IMG/VR virus record: IMGVR_UViG_3300021405_000028
Location: 1-42,387 of that record
Direction: 5' to 3' (one strand)
DNA: 42,387 bases
DNA from: a virus
A program made the position numbers and the translations under genes. The notes under the pieces are model-generated. The model ran no database searches. It was not told where the DNA came from and saw only the letters and a program-made list of their open reading frames with translations. Position 1 is the stretch's first letter; the number at the start of each line of letters is the position of its first letter. Shown piece after piece: positions 26,267-35,267 of this stretch.

Positions 26267-28188
26267 GGGCTATAACTGAAAATGATGATGCCAGGGCCGC
26301 CCTGTAGCCCGATCAACACGATGCCCGCGCCGTTGCCGCCGGCATTGCCGCCACCGTTAATTCCAGGAATACCGAAGGCGCCTGTACCGCCTTCACCGCC
26401 GCCAGAGTTATTAATGCCGGCAGTGCCAGAATTTCCGGGAGTGTTTGTAGCAGTACCGCCCGCTGCGGTACCGCCGCCGCCCCCAGCCCCAGGGGCATTG
26501 CCGGCGGTTGCATTGGCCCCCGTGGTGCCACCGCCAGCGACTGGCGGCGAGGCGATAACAAAGGTACCGCTGGTAACGGTTGAATTGCCGCCGCTGATAC
26601 CGGCGGCAACCCCTGCAACACCTACGGTAAAATTAATCGTTGAACCACCGAAGCCCGTCACGACAATACTGGAGCGGCAATAACCACCCGACCCACCACC
26701 GCCGCCGCCCGCGATTATTGGCCCTGAGATAAAGCGCGCGCCGCCGCCGCCACTGCCACCCCATAGCTCTAGAGTCAGCGTGTTAAAACCTACCGGGATT
26801 GTTTCTAGGAAGCTTCCGGGGGTCTGATAGACGTGCTGCACAATGTTTGCAGACGTGCCTGTATTAAAGAGCGTGAGATTTAAGTAGCTGCCGGCGCGCA
26901 ATGTGGTGCTGCTGGCGGTTGAGACCACTTGCGCCCATTTAATGCCGAAGGTGCCAGGGGTCGAAACTAGCAGCGAGCCCTTGTAAATAACTTGATTGGA
27001 ATTCGCAGCCGTTGATACCGTGGCATATGAAATCGGCGCGGCATAAAATGTACTTTGCTTAGGACCATCGGCCGCCGCATTTACAAAGCCCGTCTCTACC
27101 ACGGGGGAAAGCGCGCGCGAATCTACCGCCGTACCGTCATTTTGGAACTGGAAACCCGCGCCGGCCGCGACGCAGTCAAATAAGAGCATCAGTTCGTAGG
27201 CGTAGCGACCCACTGCTAAGGTATTGGTCTGTAAATCAGGGTCAGCGGTAAGTACCGTATTGCTGACCTGCACCGTATCCGCTGGTTTTATCTTTTGGTT
27301 GCCACTATTGCCGCTCGCCGAGAACTGATAAAAAGCAACACGCCAATTGCCCGAGCCCAAATACTGGGCAATGAAGGAGTCCCCGGAAGTCGTGACAATG
27401 CTGGCATTGCCTGGGAGCAATAGCGAAACCGCATTGAAGGTAAGCGTCAGCACGCCAGAAAATCGGCCGATATAAATCGGTGCGCTTAAAGATGCGCTGG
27501 CGCCGAAGCTGGTAATAGTTGTGGTGCCTGTGATCAACACCACATGCGCGGGCGCGGTTCCTAGGTCCACCGTTGCCGCGCTCGCCAAGGGCACCTCTTG
27601 CCCGAAGGTGCCGATAGTTGAGCCTGAGAAACTGCCGATGCTGATTAGCTGGAAAGCACCGTTAAAGAACATGACTTCGGTGGTCTGGCCAGCAATAATT
27701 TGATTTGCGCCTAAGGCGGTACCGTTGATATTCGTTATCGGGATAACGCCAAGCCCGTTAACGTTGAGAGTGCTCGGGCCCGTGTTTGAATTCGATGGTA
27801 TGAAATAGATAACTTCGCCGTTGACGTATGAGGTAAACGGGGAAGCGAAATTCAAGATGTAAGAGTTTGCGGCGCCAGAATCGATGCCCCCGAAGAGGGT
27901 CAGAAGCTGGGCATTGGTGACATTGTCGCGGGTCCAAATCGTGTTCCCGGCGGGGTCTTGCAACACGAATTTGTAAGAAGTGTTAGGTAATAGCCAGATT
28001 GAGCATTCGCCACGGGCATTAAGTACAATAGGGTTTGTATTGGAGGTAAGCCCCGTGCTATCTGTGAAGGTGGCTATGGGGGTATTGGTGCCCCCCGCGA
28101 AGGTTTGCAGAAACCCGCCCGCGTTGAATGTGCCGCCGTTGTTGAAGAATTGTTGAGTAAGATAGGGTGCTAGTGTCGTTGTTGCCAA
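26263..28188 (-). CDS. Tail fibre with glycine-rich C-terminal domain (641 aa)
   Basis: The N-terminal module (GGFLQTFAGGTNTPIATF, then NPIVLNARGECSIWLLPNTS and YKFVLQDPAGN) is the same fold as in the neighbouring tailspike and should attach both to the virion. The middle is beta-rich. The last 140 residues are Gly-rich with many GG and GGG runs (SGGGGARFISGPIIAGGGGG), like glycine-rich adhesin tips of other phages. The start appears to be TTG 28188 with no Shine-Dalgarno; a start elsewhere cannot be excluded. Confidence 0.8.
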   Translation of the reverse strand: MATTTLAPYLTQQFFNNGGTFNAGGFLQTFAGGTNTPIATFTDSTGLTSNTNPIVLNARGECSIWLLPNTSYKFVLQDPAGNTIWTRDNVTNAQLLTLFGGIDSGAANSYILNFASPFTSYVNGEVIYFIPSNSNTGPSTLNVNGLGVIPITNINGTALGANQIIAGQTTEVMFFNGAFQLISIGSFSGSTIGTFGQEVPLASAATVDLGTAPAHVVLITGTTTITSFGASASLSAPIYIGRFSGVLTLTFNAVSLLLPGNASIVTTSGDSFIAQYLGSGNWRVAFYQFSASGNSGNQKIKPADTVQVSNTVLTADPDLQTNTLAVGRYAYELMLLFDCVAAGAGFQFQNDGTAVDSRALSPVVETGFVNAAADGPKQSTFYAAPISYATVSTAANSNQVIYKGSLLVSTPGTFGIKWAQVVSTASSTTLRAGSYLNLTLFNTGTSANIVQHVYQTPGSFLETIPVGFNTLTLELWGGSGGGGARFISGPIIAGGGGGGSGGYCRSSIVVTGFGGSTINFTVGVAGVAAGISGGNSTVTSGTFVIASPPVAGGGTTGANATAGNAPGAGGGGGTAAGGTATNTPGNSGTAGINNSGGGEGGTGAFGIPGINGGGNAGGNGAGIVLIGLQGGPGIIIFSYSP

Positions 28189-28192
28189 GGGA

Positions 28193-28360
28193 GTGCGTTA
28201 CGTGTTTAAAGTCCTGTTAGCCCTTTCGGTATTTTTCGTGCTCTGGTTCCTTGGTGAAAATGTGATCTTCGCGGCAGGCGCAACCTTCATTTTTTTACTG
28301 TTAATAAAAATTATGACTGCGCTCGGGTCAATCATTTTTAATACCCGCGCCAGGCGCTAA
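28193..28360 (+). CDS. 55-aa two-helix membrane protein on the opposite strand (candidate superinfection-exclusion gene)
   Basis: This plus-strand frame (GTG 28193 or GTG 28202, TAA 28358-28360) lies in the only gap of the late structural operon and overlaps the end of the ejection gene by 33 bases. The product has two clear transmembrane segments (FKVLLALSVFFVLWFL and VIFAAGATFIFLLLIKIM), then a basic tail (NTRARR). AAGGGA lies just upstream. P22 carries its immI genes, including the membrane superinfection exclusion protein SieA, between gene 16 and the tailspike. By position and topology this may be an analogue; it is not a sequence homologue that I can see. Confidence 0.6.
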   Translation: MRYVFKVLLALSVFFVLWFLGENVIFAAGATFIFLLLIKIMTALGSIIFNTRARR

Positions 28361-30208
28361 CGCTTCGCGCACCTTGCGCGCTTCGGCTTGCTTTGCCGCT
28401 ACATCGCGCAAGGCAGAACCCACCTTGATCGGGCCCGGAATAAAGTTAAGCGCCTGTTCCGCCGTGCCCTTGATGCCGCGCCCGAGCGCCGCCGTAAATG
28501 TATTCGAGTTATTCACGTAGGAACCCTTGGGCTGCATCTGCTCATACCGCGCAACGTCGCCCAAATTTCTAACATGGGTTGCGGTTTGCTGGTCGAGTAA
28601 TTGATCCATGTGCGGCTCTAATTCGGCGCGCGCTTTATTGAAACCCGATTGACTGAAATTTCCCGCATTCGTATATGCGTCGATTCCAGCCTTGTTTTTA
28701 AGGTAATTCAGCGCCGCCGCTTTTATTGTGCCGCTGGCGTCCGGGTCATTCGCGAACTTCCTTTGCATTTCTTGCAAGCCCGATTTAGTCCCGCCAAGTA
28801 CATATTTTTGGACGAACTTGTTAGCAAGCGGCGAATCGCCTTTTGGCGCATCATCATTAACGGCCGCCTCATATGCTGGGTCTCTACCGATAGCGTCAAA
28901 ACGTGCTTTTGCAGCACTGCGCGCCACGTCGGCCAGTGGCTTAAGCGCGGCAGCGCCGCCGGTCAACGGCAATTGTTCGAGCGTATTGCGCGCAATATTT
29001 ATTGCCGCCTTGGCGTTACCGTCACCCGCGCGGTCTGCTTTGCGAACAGCGGCGGCAAGATCGGTGCGTAAGTTCTCGAAATTATCAAACGTGAAATTCC
29101 CACCTTCGCGCAAGTCGTCCAAAGTGCCGCGAATCTCGGGGGGCAGATAACGCGCCTTGTTTGCTTTCTTGAGTGCCGCATCAGCCGAATTCACATAGCT
29201 ATTGCCATCAACTGGCAGGTCCCCACCGTTAGCGTCGGCAAGCGCTTTGTATTTGGCGGAAATATCGGCCTTTATGGGCTCGTCATAATCTTTGTACTTA
29301 TCTAGGAGCGCTTGCCCGTTTTGCACATGGTCATTGCCTACCGCAGTCGGCGCAGCTTCGCGGCGTATTTCATCCAAGTTTTCTATAAGATTTTGATTTT
29401 GACTTGCAAAGCGGTCACGCAATGGGGCACCAGCCTCACCGCCGCGCGCGTTTTGCTCATCAGAAATTAAACCCGGATCTTGCCGCGCCTGCCCCTTGGT
29501 TAATTCCGCAGGGATCGGCAAGGAATCCGCTTGTATATGCCTATTCAATGCGCCGCTATGAATATCACCGCCACTTTCCACAACGGCTTGCTGTATCCCT
29601 GGGGATGCTTTGCTTACATCAGTCGCAACGCCAGCGGCGCCGAGGGATTGCGCTTCATGCGCCTTATTGACGATATCCTGCGCCGCTATTGTCGGCGTTT
29701 CTGCCGCTCTAGTGACGCGGCCCAAGGCCTCTGGTATTAGAAACTGAGGCACATTTGAAAGCGTATTCGCCGCAGAGGCTAAAACGGGGCTGCCAGTTTT
29801 ATCTAAAACCCATTCGCCCGCCGCTTCGCCTTCTTTTTGTCCAAGATAGGATGCGCCCTTACTCAAAAGTCCCGCTACGTCGCGACCCCCTTGCGTACTT
29901 GGCTCATAAGTAAACGCGCGCGCAACTTTGGCCACGTCCTCGGGGTTTTTATCCAGCCCCATCGCATAGCGAAAGCCACCGAGCAAAGTACCGGCCCCCG
30001 CGCTCGCTACTGACGCTAATCCCTGCGACCCTTCGGCTAAAGCAGTCGCCTCTTCTGCTTCCGGGTTGTAAAGCGGCTCGTCTTTGCTTTCTTTCTTCTT
30101 TGGCGGCGGGTAGGCAGCATCTAAATCATCGATGGGTTGCGGGGCTGCTGATGCTTGCGCAGGACCATAGGCCGCATCTAGATCACTATCGCTACTGTCC
30201 AATGACAT
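28328..30208 (-). CDS. Ejection protein, P22 gp16-like by position (626 aa)
   Basis: A long, mainly helical, Ala/Asp/Lys-rich protein (RDVAGLLSKGASYLGQKEGE; NFENLRTDLAAAVRKADRAG). It is the last of three adjacent proteins with the size and order of the P22 ejection set (gp7, gp20, gp16), and ends in a basic helix (DVAAKQAEARKVREALAPG). Such proteins leave the capsid ahead of the DNA and form a conduit across the periplasm and inner membrane. A repetitive acidic N-terminus (SSDSDLDAAYG / IDDLDAAYP) is seen. Confidence 0.72.
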   Translation of the reverse strand: MSLDSSDSDLDAAYGPAQASAAPQPIDDLDAAYPPPKKKESKDEPLYNPEAEEATALAEGSQGLASVASAGAGTLLGGFRYAMGLDKNPEDVAKVARAFTYEPSTQGGRDVAGLLSKGASYLGQKEGEAAGEWVLDKTGSPVLASAANTLSNVPQFLIPEALGRVTRAAETPTIAAQDIVNKAHEAQSLGAAGVATDVSKASPGIQQAVVESGGDIHSGALNRHIQADSLPIPAELTKGQARQDPGLISDEQNARGGEAGAPLRDRFASQNQNLIENLDEIRREAAPTAVGNDHVQNGQALLDKYKDYDEPIKADISAKYKALADANGGDLPVDGNSYVNSADAALKKANKARYLPPEIRGTLDDLREGGNFTFDNFENLRTDLAAAVRKADRAGDGNAKAAINIARNTLEQLPLTGGAAALKPLADVARSAAKARFDAIGRDPAYEAAVNDDAPKGDSPLANKFVQKYVLGGTKSGLQEMQRKFANDPDASGTIKAAALNYLKNKAGIDAYTNAGNFSQSGFNKARAELEPHMDQLLDQQTATHVRNLGDVARYEQMQPKGSYVNNSNTFTAALGRGIKGTAEQALNFIPGPIKVGSALRDVAAKQAEARKVREALAPGAGIKND

Positions 30209-31550
30209 TCAGGTGACCTAAGCCCTTTAGTTTATTTGTGAATTCTTCCGCCTGCGCGCGCGTGCTGAAATTGCGTTTATAGAATTCCTGCCGCGCCGCT
30301 CCTTTAGGCAGCGCATTGAATTCATGCATCAACGGATCAGTGGTGCTTGTTAAAACATCGTCCGCATGCTGGAACCCGCGCAAGCTCGCGTCCTTCGCCT
30401 TGACTGAATTTAAAAGCTCGCCGCGCGCTAGATCTTGGCGTGCAACGCCGCGCGTATAGTCCATTGCGGTATGTATTGTCCGGGTATCGCTCGTCGCATC
30501 TGGGAACCCTGACAATATGGTTTCACTGCGTTTATCAGACGGCGCCGCAGCGGTTGCCGATGCCTGAATTTTTCCTAAATCCTTTTTAAGCAACTGCCGC
30601 GCATACGTATCGGAAGTCATGCCGGCGGCCGCCGCTGCTTTTGAAATTGCATCGGCGAATTTGCCCGAGTGGACTTGGTCGGCCAAGTCATCCACTTGTT
30701 GCGACAACTGTACCGTCTGTTTAGCTGGCGCAACTGCCGCGCTTACTTGATTCGCTCGATCAAAGTCACTGCCCGCAGCTTCCTGTACGCGCTTGGTAGT
30801 TGCCGCGACGGTGGGCGCGCTCGGGTTAAGATCTGCGCCAGCTTGCGGCGGCGCCGAGAGGGCGCCAGTGCGAACATTGCGGTTAACAATTTGTTGCGCG
30901 GCGTTAGAGGTCTGCTGTGGCTGCGTTTGTGTGTTGCGCTCTTGCGCAGACGCATTAGCTAAATTCAGCGCATAGAGCGCATCGTTTAAGTGCTCGGGTT
31001 TCGCGTCAGCGATCTTGCTGTAAATGCCGGCAACGCGCGCAGCCTCGGGCGATTGCTTACTGAAATCTTGGAACGCTTGGGTTATTTTATTTTTGGCGCG
31101 CGCAGCCGCGTCCGGGTCTTTGTCTGCCGCCTGAACGTCAGGGTCCCCCATTAACCCTGATACGTTGTTAAATAATTGTTGCTGCGTATTCGCATCAAGC
31201 GTCTGTAGGCTCTGCGCGTTTTGCAATTGCCCTTGCTTGATTTGAACTAAATGGTTATCAACCGCCTGTTTAGATAAACCGTTTAAGCCCTTATACGCGG
31301 CAGTTCCATGCACTCCATTAATGTCTGTGGTGCCATCGGGCGCAATGTTATCGCTAGGGTCCCAAGCGGTAAAAAAGTCCTGTACACCCTTGGTGGCCTC
31401 GGTTTGCATTTGCGCTTGTTGCAATTTCTGCGCTTGAATCTGCAATTCTTGCCGCTGCGATTGAATCCCGAGGATATTGGACAACTGCCCAAAGGTATCG
31501 GGCGTCTTGATCGGCGCCGTCATGGCCCCTATAGCTTGATAATCAGCCAT
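30192..31550 (-). CDS. Ejection protein, P22 gp20-like by position (452 aa)
   Basis: Highly Gln/Ala-rich coiled-coil protein (ILGIQSQRQELQIQAQKLQQ; NAQSLQTLDANTQQQLFNNV). Composition and location between the gp7-like and gp16-like proteins suggest the middle ejection protein. It contains a Gln/Thr-rich region (ERNTQTQPQQTSNAAQQIVN) and has no enzyme motif. ATG 31550 is the natural start, immediately after the preceding stop. Confidence 0.7.
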   Translation of the reverse strand: MADYQAIGAMTAPIKTPDTFGQLSNILGIQSQRQELQIQAQKLQQAQMQTEATKGVQDFFTAWDPSDNIAPDGTTDINGVHGTAAYKGLNGLSKQAVDNHLVQIKQGQLQNAQSLQTLDANTQQQLFNNVSGLMGDPDVQAADKDPDAAARAKNKITQAFQDFSKQSPEAARVAGIYSKIADAKPEHLNDALYALNLANASAQERNTQTQPQQTSNAAQQIVNRNVRTGALSAPPQAGADLNPSAPTVAATTKRVQEAAGSDFDRANQVSAAVAPAKQTVQLSQQVDDLADQVHSGKFADAISKAAAAAGMTSDTYARQLLKKDLGKIQASATAAAPSDKRSETILSGFPDATSDTRTIHTAMDYTRGVARQDLARGELLNSVKAKDASLRGFQHADDVLTSTTDPLMHEFNALPKGAARQEFYKRNFSTRAQAEEFTNKLKGLGHLNVIGQ

Positions 31551-32381
31551 TTACGGCGGCCCCAAGTTGCCATAGGTGTTATCGCCCGTGCCCGGATTCG
31601 GCGTAAGCGTTTGAGGGGGTGACCATCCGCCACCGCCACCGCCTAAGTTCGCTTGCAACCATGGTAGGGCTTGACTCGTCCCATAAGCGCCGGCCGCGCT
31701 CGATAGGCCGCCCGCGATTGCATTAGCGCCGCCGATGATCCCGCCAGCCTGGGCGGTACCGATGTTGCTTGCCGTCTGCCCGATGCTCGACGCGTAATTG
31801 CTGCCGCCCGTCGCCTGATTGCTCGCCGCGCCTTGGCCTAGCTGTGCAACCCCCATCAAGCGGTTGTAGGTGTTTGACTGCTGGGTTTGATATTGCTGAA
31901 ACGCATTATTAAAAGCTGTGTTGGCGTAATTTTGATTAAAGCTCGTCAAGTCCTTCAAGGCCGCGCCCGAGAGTGCGCCCGCGCCGCTCGCATCCTGGTT
32001 TAATGTTCCCTGCGCGCCTTGCTGCATCTGGAATTGATACGCTGGCGACATGTTGTGAAACTGATCGATAGTAAAGGGCGAATTCAAGGAACCGAAACCG
32101 CCGGCCGGCGAGCTTGCCGCCGTCTGCCCTGTTTGCGCGCTGTTTTGCCCAGGCGTGCCCGTACCCAGTAGATAATTTAATTGACTGGTTGCGCCCTGCC
32201 CCGCCTGCAAAAAGGGTTGCTCATTGCTGAGCGTTTGGTTGTACATGCCTTGCTGAAATTGCAAAGCATTGCGAGCGGCGCCGGCTTGCGTATTGGCAGC
32301 GGACTGCGCGGCATTGCTCTCAATGATGGCCCCGCCGATGGCTGCAACCCCACCGACGACAGCAACGGCAATTGCGCTCAC
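31551..32381 (-). CDS. Ejection protein, P22 gp7-like by position (276 aa)
   Basis: The N-terminus has an Ala/Gly/Val hydrophobic segment (AIAVAVVGGVAAIGGAIIES), then a Gln/Asn/Ala-rich helical body (NTAFNNAFQQYQTQQSNTYN) and a Gly/Pro-rich end (LGGGGGGWSPPQTL). Many phage gp7-like DNA transfer proteins begin with such a small hydrophobic helix. GTG 32381 overlaps the preceding TGA. Confidence 0.68.
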   Translation of the reverse strand: MSAIAVAVVGGVAAIGGAIIESNAAQSAANTQAGAARNALQFQQGMYNQTLSNEQPFLQAGQGATSQLNYLLGTGTPGQNSAQTGQTAASSPAGGFGSLNSPFTIDQFHNMSPAYQFQMQQGAQGTLNQDASGAGALSGAALKDLTSFNQNYANTAFNNAFQQYQTQQSNTYNRLMGVAQLGQGAASNQATGGSNYASSIGQTASNIGTAQAGGIIGGANAIAGGLSSAAGAYGTSQALPWLQANLGGGGGGWSPPQTLTPNPGTGDNTYGNLGPP

Positions 32382-33193
32382 TGCGATAGTCTCTTATTTA
32401 AATTGAGCGCCGCGCGGTAATCTACGGTAATTTCGTCCCCAGGCTGCCCGCCCAATGAACCGCCAATCGGGCGCAGCGCCACTAAAAATATGTCGCCGTT
32501 ACCATCACTCACCATTTGCGCATTGGGTTGGCTTGAGTGATTGGTATATCGGCCGGCGGGGGTGCGCTTCCCTTCAATGCGCGCGGGCGCAATGACTTCA
32601 CCGAAAGCAATATCAGCGGTGCAAATCAACCCTTTACCCTCAATGCTGGATTCTCCTATCTGGAATTTATAAGCGCCCATCGGAAAGGTAATTAGATCGG
32701 TTGTATTCTCTGACTCGGCGCGCACGTACTCGGGCGTCAAGTTCTGTTCAAATAGAAATTGACCAAAGTCGTCCCGGTCAGCTTCCCGGTCCACTTTGAA
32801 AGCGCGCTGCAATTCGTTGTGCGTCTCAGTCTTATCGAGCAAGAACGCTTCTAGTTTTTCTACGTCGGTTTCCGTAGTGGCATAGACGTTTAGCCATACG
32901 GTACGCTCATGCACATAGGCGACCTTGCGCCCAGGTTGCGCGACACAAACCACAGGCGCGCACAGTTCCGAGCGCGTGCCATCGGTGTTAAACATGGTCA
33001 TTCGACCCGATAACATGATGTTTAAGTGCGCATGCCTGTGATGGTGTCCCATGACAAACGTATTGGCTTGCAGCGTTACTTGCCGGATATAAATCCCAGG
33101 CGCAAAGGCGTGTACGCAATCCGCCGGGACTTGCGGCAAGCCTTGGAGTAAACCTTCTAGATTGTTTAGTGTCGGTTTGAGTACCGCACTCAT
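32378..33193 (-). CDS. Cupin plus SET-domain fusion protein (271 aa), possible lysine methyltransferase
   Basis: Residues 27-105 form a cupin: FVMGHHHRHAHLNIMLSGRM with His50-52, His54 and His56 as metal ligands, then APVVCVAQPGRKVAYVHE. Residues 170-262 form a SET domain: KFQIGESSIEGKGLICTADI, GEVIAPARIEGKR, the hallmark RYTNHSSQPN (Asn218, His219), and the ending GDEITVDYR with catalytic-type Tyr259. SET enzymes transfer methyl groups from S-adenosylmethionine to protein lysines. A phage SET gene placed among virion genes may modify a virion or host protein. The N-terminal cupin could bind a metal or only act structurally. The fold is clear; the activity is inferred. Confidence 0.8.
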   Translation of the reverse strand: MSAVLKPTLNNLEGLLQGLPQVPADCVHAFAPGIYIRQVTLQANTFVMGHHHRHAHLNIMLSGRMTMFNTDGTRSELCAPVVCVAQPGRKVAYVHERTVWLNVYATTETDVEKLEAFLLDKTETHNELQRAFKVDREADRDDFGQFLFEQNLTPEYVRAESENTTDLITFPMGAYKFQIGESSIEGKGLICTADIAFGEVIAPARIEGKRTPAGRYTNHSSQPNAQMVSDGNGDIFLVALRPIGGSLGGQPGDEITVDYRAALNLNKRLSQ

Positions 33194-33534
33194 GTCGGCA
33201 CAAACACCATAGAGGGCTTGCCCGTGTAAGTGACTTTTAAAATATCGTTCTGCGCCATGGGGAACACACCCGCCGTTTGGCCGGTTAGGTAGAACGTGCC
33301 TGCGGTTCTCGAAAACATCACATTAGAAACGGTACCCCCTGAGATAATTACGAAGCCTTTCATGCCTGCCGTATATGAGAACGGCGAACCACCGATATTT
33401 ATCGCTAGCTCATTACTCGGCGGGGTGCCCAATTCGTTTTGCTGAAAATACCGATACCACTTAGAGTTATTGCGCGTGCCTTCGCTTAGTTGTTCGGTAA
33501 AGGTCGGCGCGGTGCGAAACTGCGTCGTACTCAC
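33190..33534 (-). CDS. Small virion-region protein (114 aa), beta-rich
   Basis: GTG 33534 overlaps the gp10-like TGA, and the stop overlaps the next ATG. The product (SNELAINIGGSPFSYTAGMK, GFVIISGGTVSNVMFSRTAG, FYLTGQTAGVFPMAQNDILK) ends YTGKPSMVFVPT and resembles small beta-sandwich or decoration proteins of phages. It is probably a virion component of the tail region. P22 gp26 is a coiled-coil needle, so this is not an obvious gp26. Confidence 0.62.
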   Translation of the reverse strand: MSTTQFRTAPTFTEQLSEGTRNNSKWYRYFQQNELGTPPSNELAINIGGSPFSYTAGMKGFVIISGGTVSNVMFSRTAGTFYLTGQTAGVFPMAQNDILKVTYTGKPSMVFVPT

Positions 33535-35267
33535 GAGCCCTCCGCGAAGAGCGTTGCGCCAATAATGTCCCGTTGTACGGGATCGGAAATTACCGCCTCA
33601 TATACCCGGTCACGCGCGCGACCCAATTGACGCCACATCGCGCGATTTTTCGTAACGCCCGCAAGGCCGATAGTCGTCCAATGCTCATTACTCCATGTAA
33701 ACGCGCCATCGTCCGACCACCGAAGCATCACCTGGGGGTTGTTACCTTGACCTGTTTGCAGGCCAACACCTGGGGTAAATTCAATCTGCAATTGCGAATG
33801 AAAAACTCTTTCACGGTTTTCCTTTTCCCATATCGGCGGGGTGCGCCTGAGCGCCCGCAAGGGGTTGCCTGCATCGGTAAAAAATGCCCTAGACATTTGA
33901 TGTAGCTGGCCGGTTTGATAGTCCCCGACAATGCGTATGTCGCCAAAATCCATATAGCAATTAGAGCGGTGTCGATGATAGACAGCCGCTATGGGGTCCC
34001 AACTTAAGCGCTTGGCCCAGGTCTGCGAGACGAAGTCGTAAGCCCATGTAACATCGGCTGTGGGGAAAATGAGCATGTAAAACAAGTGCCCCTCTTCCTC
34101 ATAGCAATATCCAATAGCATCGCTTACAACCGGGTATTGTGTGATTGCATGCTCAACCGCATGATTACTAATCCGCGTGAAAGAATATTGATTCGTGCAG
34201 ACAACAATGTTTTGGCCCTGTTCATTCTTCCCAAGCCATACCAATTGAGCCCCGCCGCGTGAGATTGAATATACGGCCGCACAACCGATCTGCGGGCCCA
34301 CCCCTGGCAATCGCTGGAATGCAAAGTTAGTGCCCCCCGCGTTAAACCAGACTTCGGAGGTACGCTCGCCGATTAGCCATAGCTCGCGGTTGTTTTCGTA
34401 TAGCGTCACCAAGTTATCGGTGCTTGAATCCTTGAGCGCAAAGAAGAGCCCAGGAAAGAGCATTGAATAAGGGCTCGGGCCCGTGGTGTAAAAGGTGCGT
34501 GTATTCGGGCGGTTTAGAATTAACCAGCCCTCAATAAAGGCGACGCGCTGCGCGCCTAAAAAGCCTGCGTCCGTGATGCGTCCGAATACTGGAATATTTA
34601 AACTGATTGTATCGGTGAAACTGTTTCCCGATGCAAGAGCGCTCATCGTAATCGTAAGCCCGATAGTATCGACGCTGACGATTGTCGTGCCGATAGGAAT
34701 GACACCGCCGATATCGGTAAGCGTCGGGGTATTCGCGATAATGAGGCCGTTCGGCAAGTTGCCGGGTAGCGTAATAATCGCCGAACCGCTTGTGAGCGAG
34801 CCCGTAAAGCTCGCCACTTGCGGGGCGCCAGCAATCAAATAGTAATATCCGAACGTGCCATCAACGATTAGAACGAAGCCACCTAAGCCGTTTTGGATCA
34901 CGCCGTTATCGCGCATCACCACGGGGCCGCTATTGGTGAGCAAGGTGCCCACAGCGCTAGCTGAGAATGTCGGCGGGCTCGTCTGTGTCGCAGGCGTTGC
35001 GATCACGACTAGATACAGCGTGTTATTCGCAACGACTAACGCTTGCTGCCCACCCGGTAGAACCCAAGCGCCGCGTACTTGGCCCGTCTGCGTACTAACT
35101 ACCGGATTTAAACCAGGCGCGCCAAGTAGTGCATTGGGCATTTTTGCCGCCTCATGCGGGTCGCGCTCTAGATAGAAGTTGATGCAGTCCTGCGCGTTTT
35201 GTAAGGTCATAGGCGCCTGATACGAATCGCCTACGAAGCCAAAATCGCCGCCCTTAAACAAAGCCAC
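33531..35267 (-). CDS. Packaged-DNA stabilisation protein, gp10-like tail hub (578 aa)
   Basis: The start (MALFKGGDFGFVGDSYQAPM, then AQDCINFYLERDP) and later QRVAFIEGWLILNRPNTRTF, GSVWF-like SEVWFNAGGTNFAFQRLPGV and the C-terminal WSDDGAFTWSNEHWTTIGLA are typical of P22 gp10 family proteins. These form a hexameric tail hub that plugs the portal. It is about 100 residues longer than P22 gp10 (472 aa). Most of the excess is a GT/S-rich beta insert at about 154-228. The start appears to be GTG 35267. Confidence 0.85.
   Translation of the reverse strand: MALFKGGDFGFVGDSYQAPMTLQNAQDCINFYLERDPHEAAKMPNALLGAPGLNPVVSTQTGQVRGAWVLPGGQQALVVANNTLYLVVIATPATQTSPPTFSASAVGTLLTNSGPVVMRDNGVIQNGLGGFVLIVDGTFGYYYLIAGAPQVASFTGSLTSGSAIITLPGNLPNGLIIANTPTLTDIGGVIPIGTTIVSVDTIGLTITMSALASGNSFTDTISLNIPVFGRITDAGFLGAQRVAFIEGWLILNRPNTRTFYTTGPSPYSMLFPGLFFALKDSSTDNLVTLYENNRELWLIGERTSEVWFNAGGTNFAFQRLPGVGPQIGCAAVYSISRGGAQLVWLGKNEQGQNIVVCTNQYSFTRISNHAVEHAITQYPVVSDAIGYCYEEEGHLFYMLIFPTADVTWAYDFVSQTWAKRLSWDPIAAVYHRHRSNCYMDFGDIRIVGDYQTGQLHQMSRAFFTDAGNPLRALRRTPPIWEKENRERVFHSQLQIEFTPGVGLQTGQGNNPQVMLRWSDDGAFTWSNEHWTTIGLAGVTKNRAMWRQLGRARDRVYEAVISDPVQRDIIGATLFAEGS

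Noticed and set aside
26282-26683. Pro/Ala-rich plus-strand frame
   Set aside because: Exact antisense of the glycine-rich fibre tip, where GGN codons read as CC-rich Pro codons.
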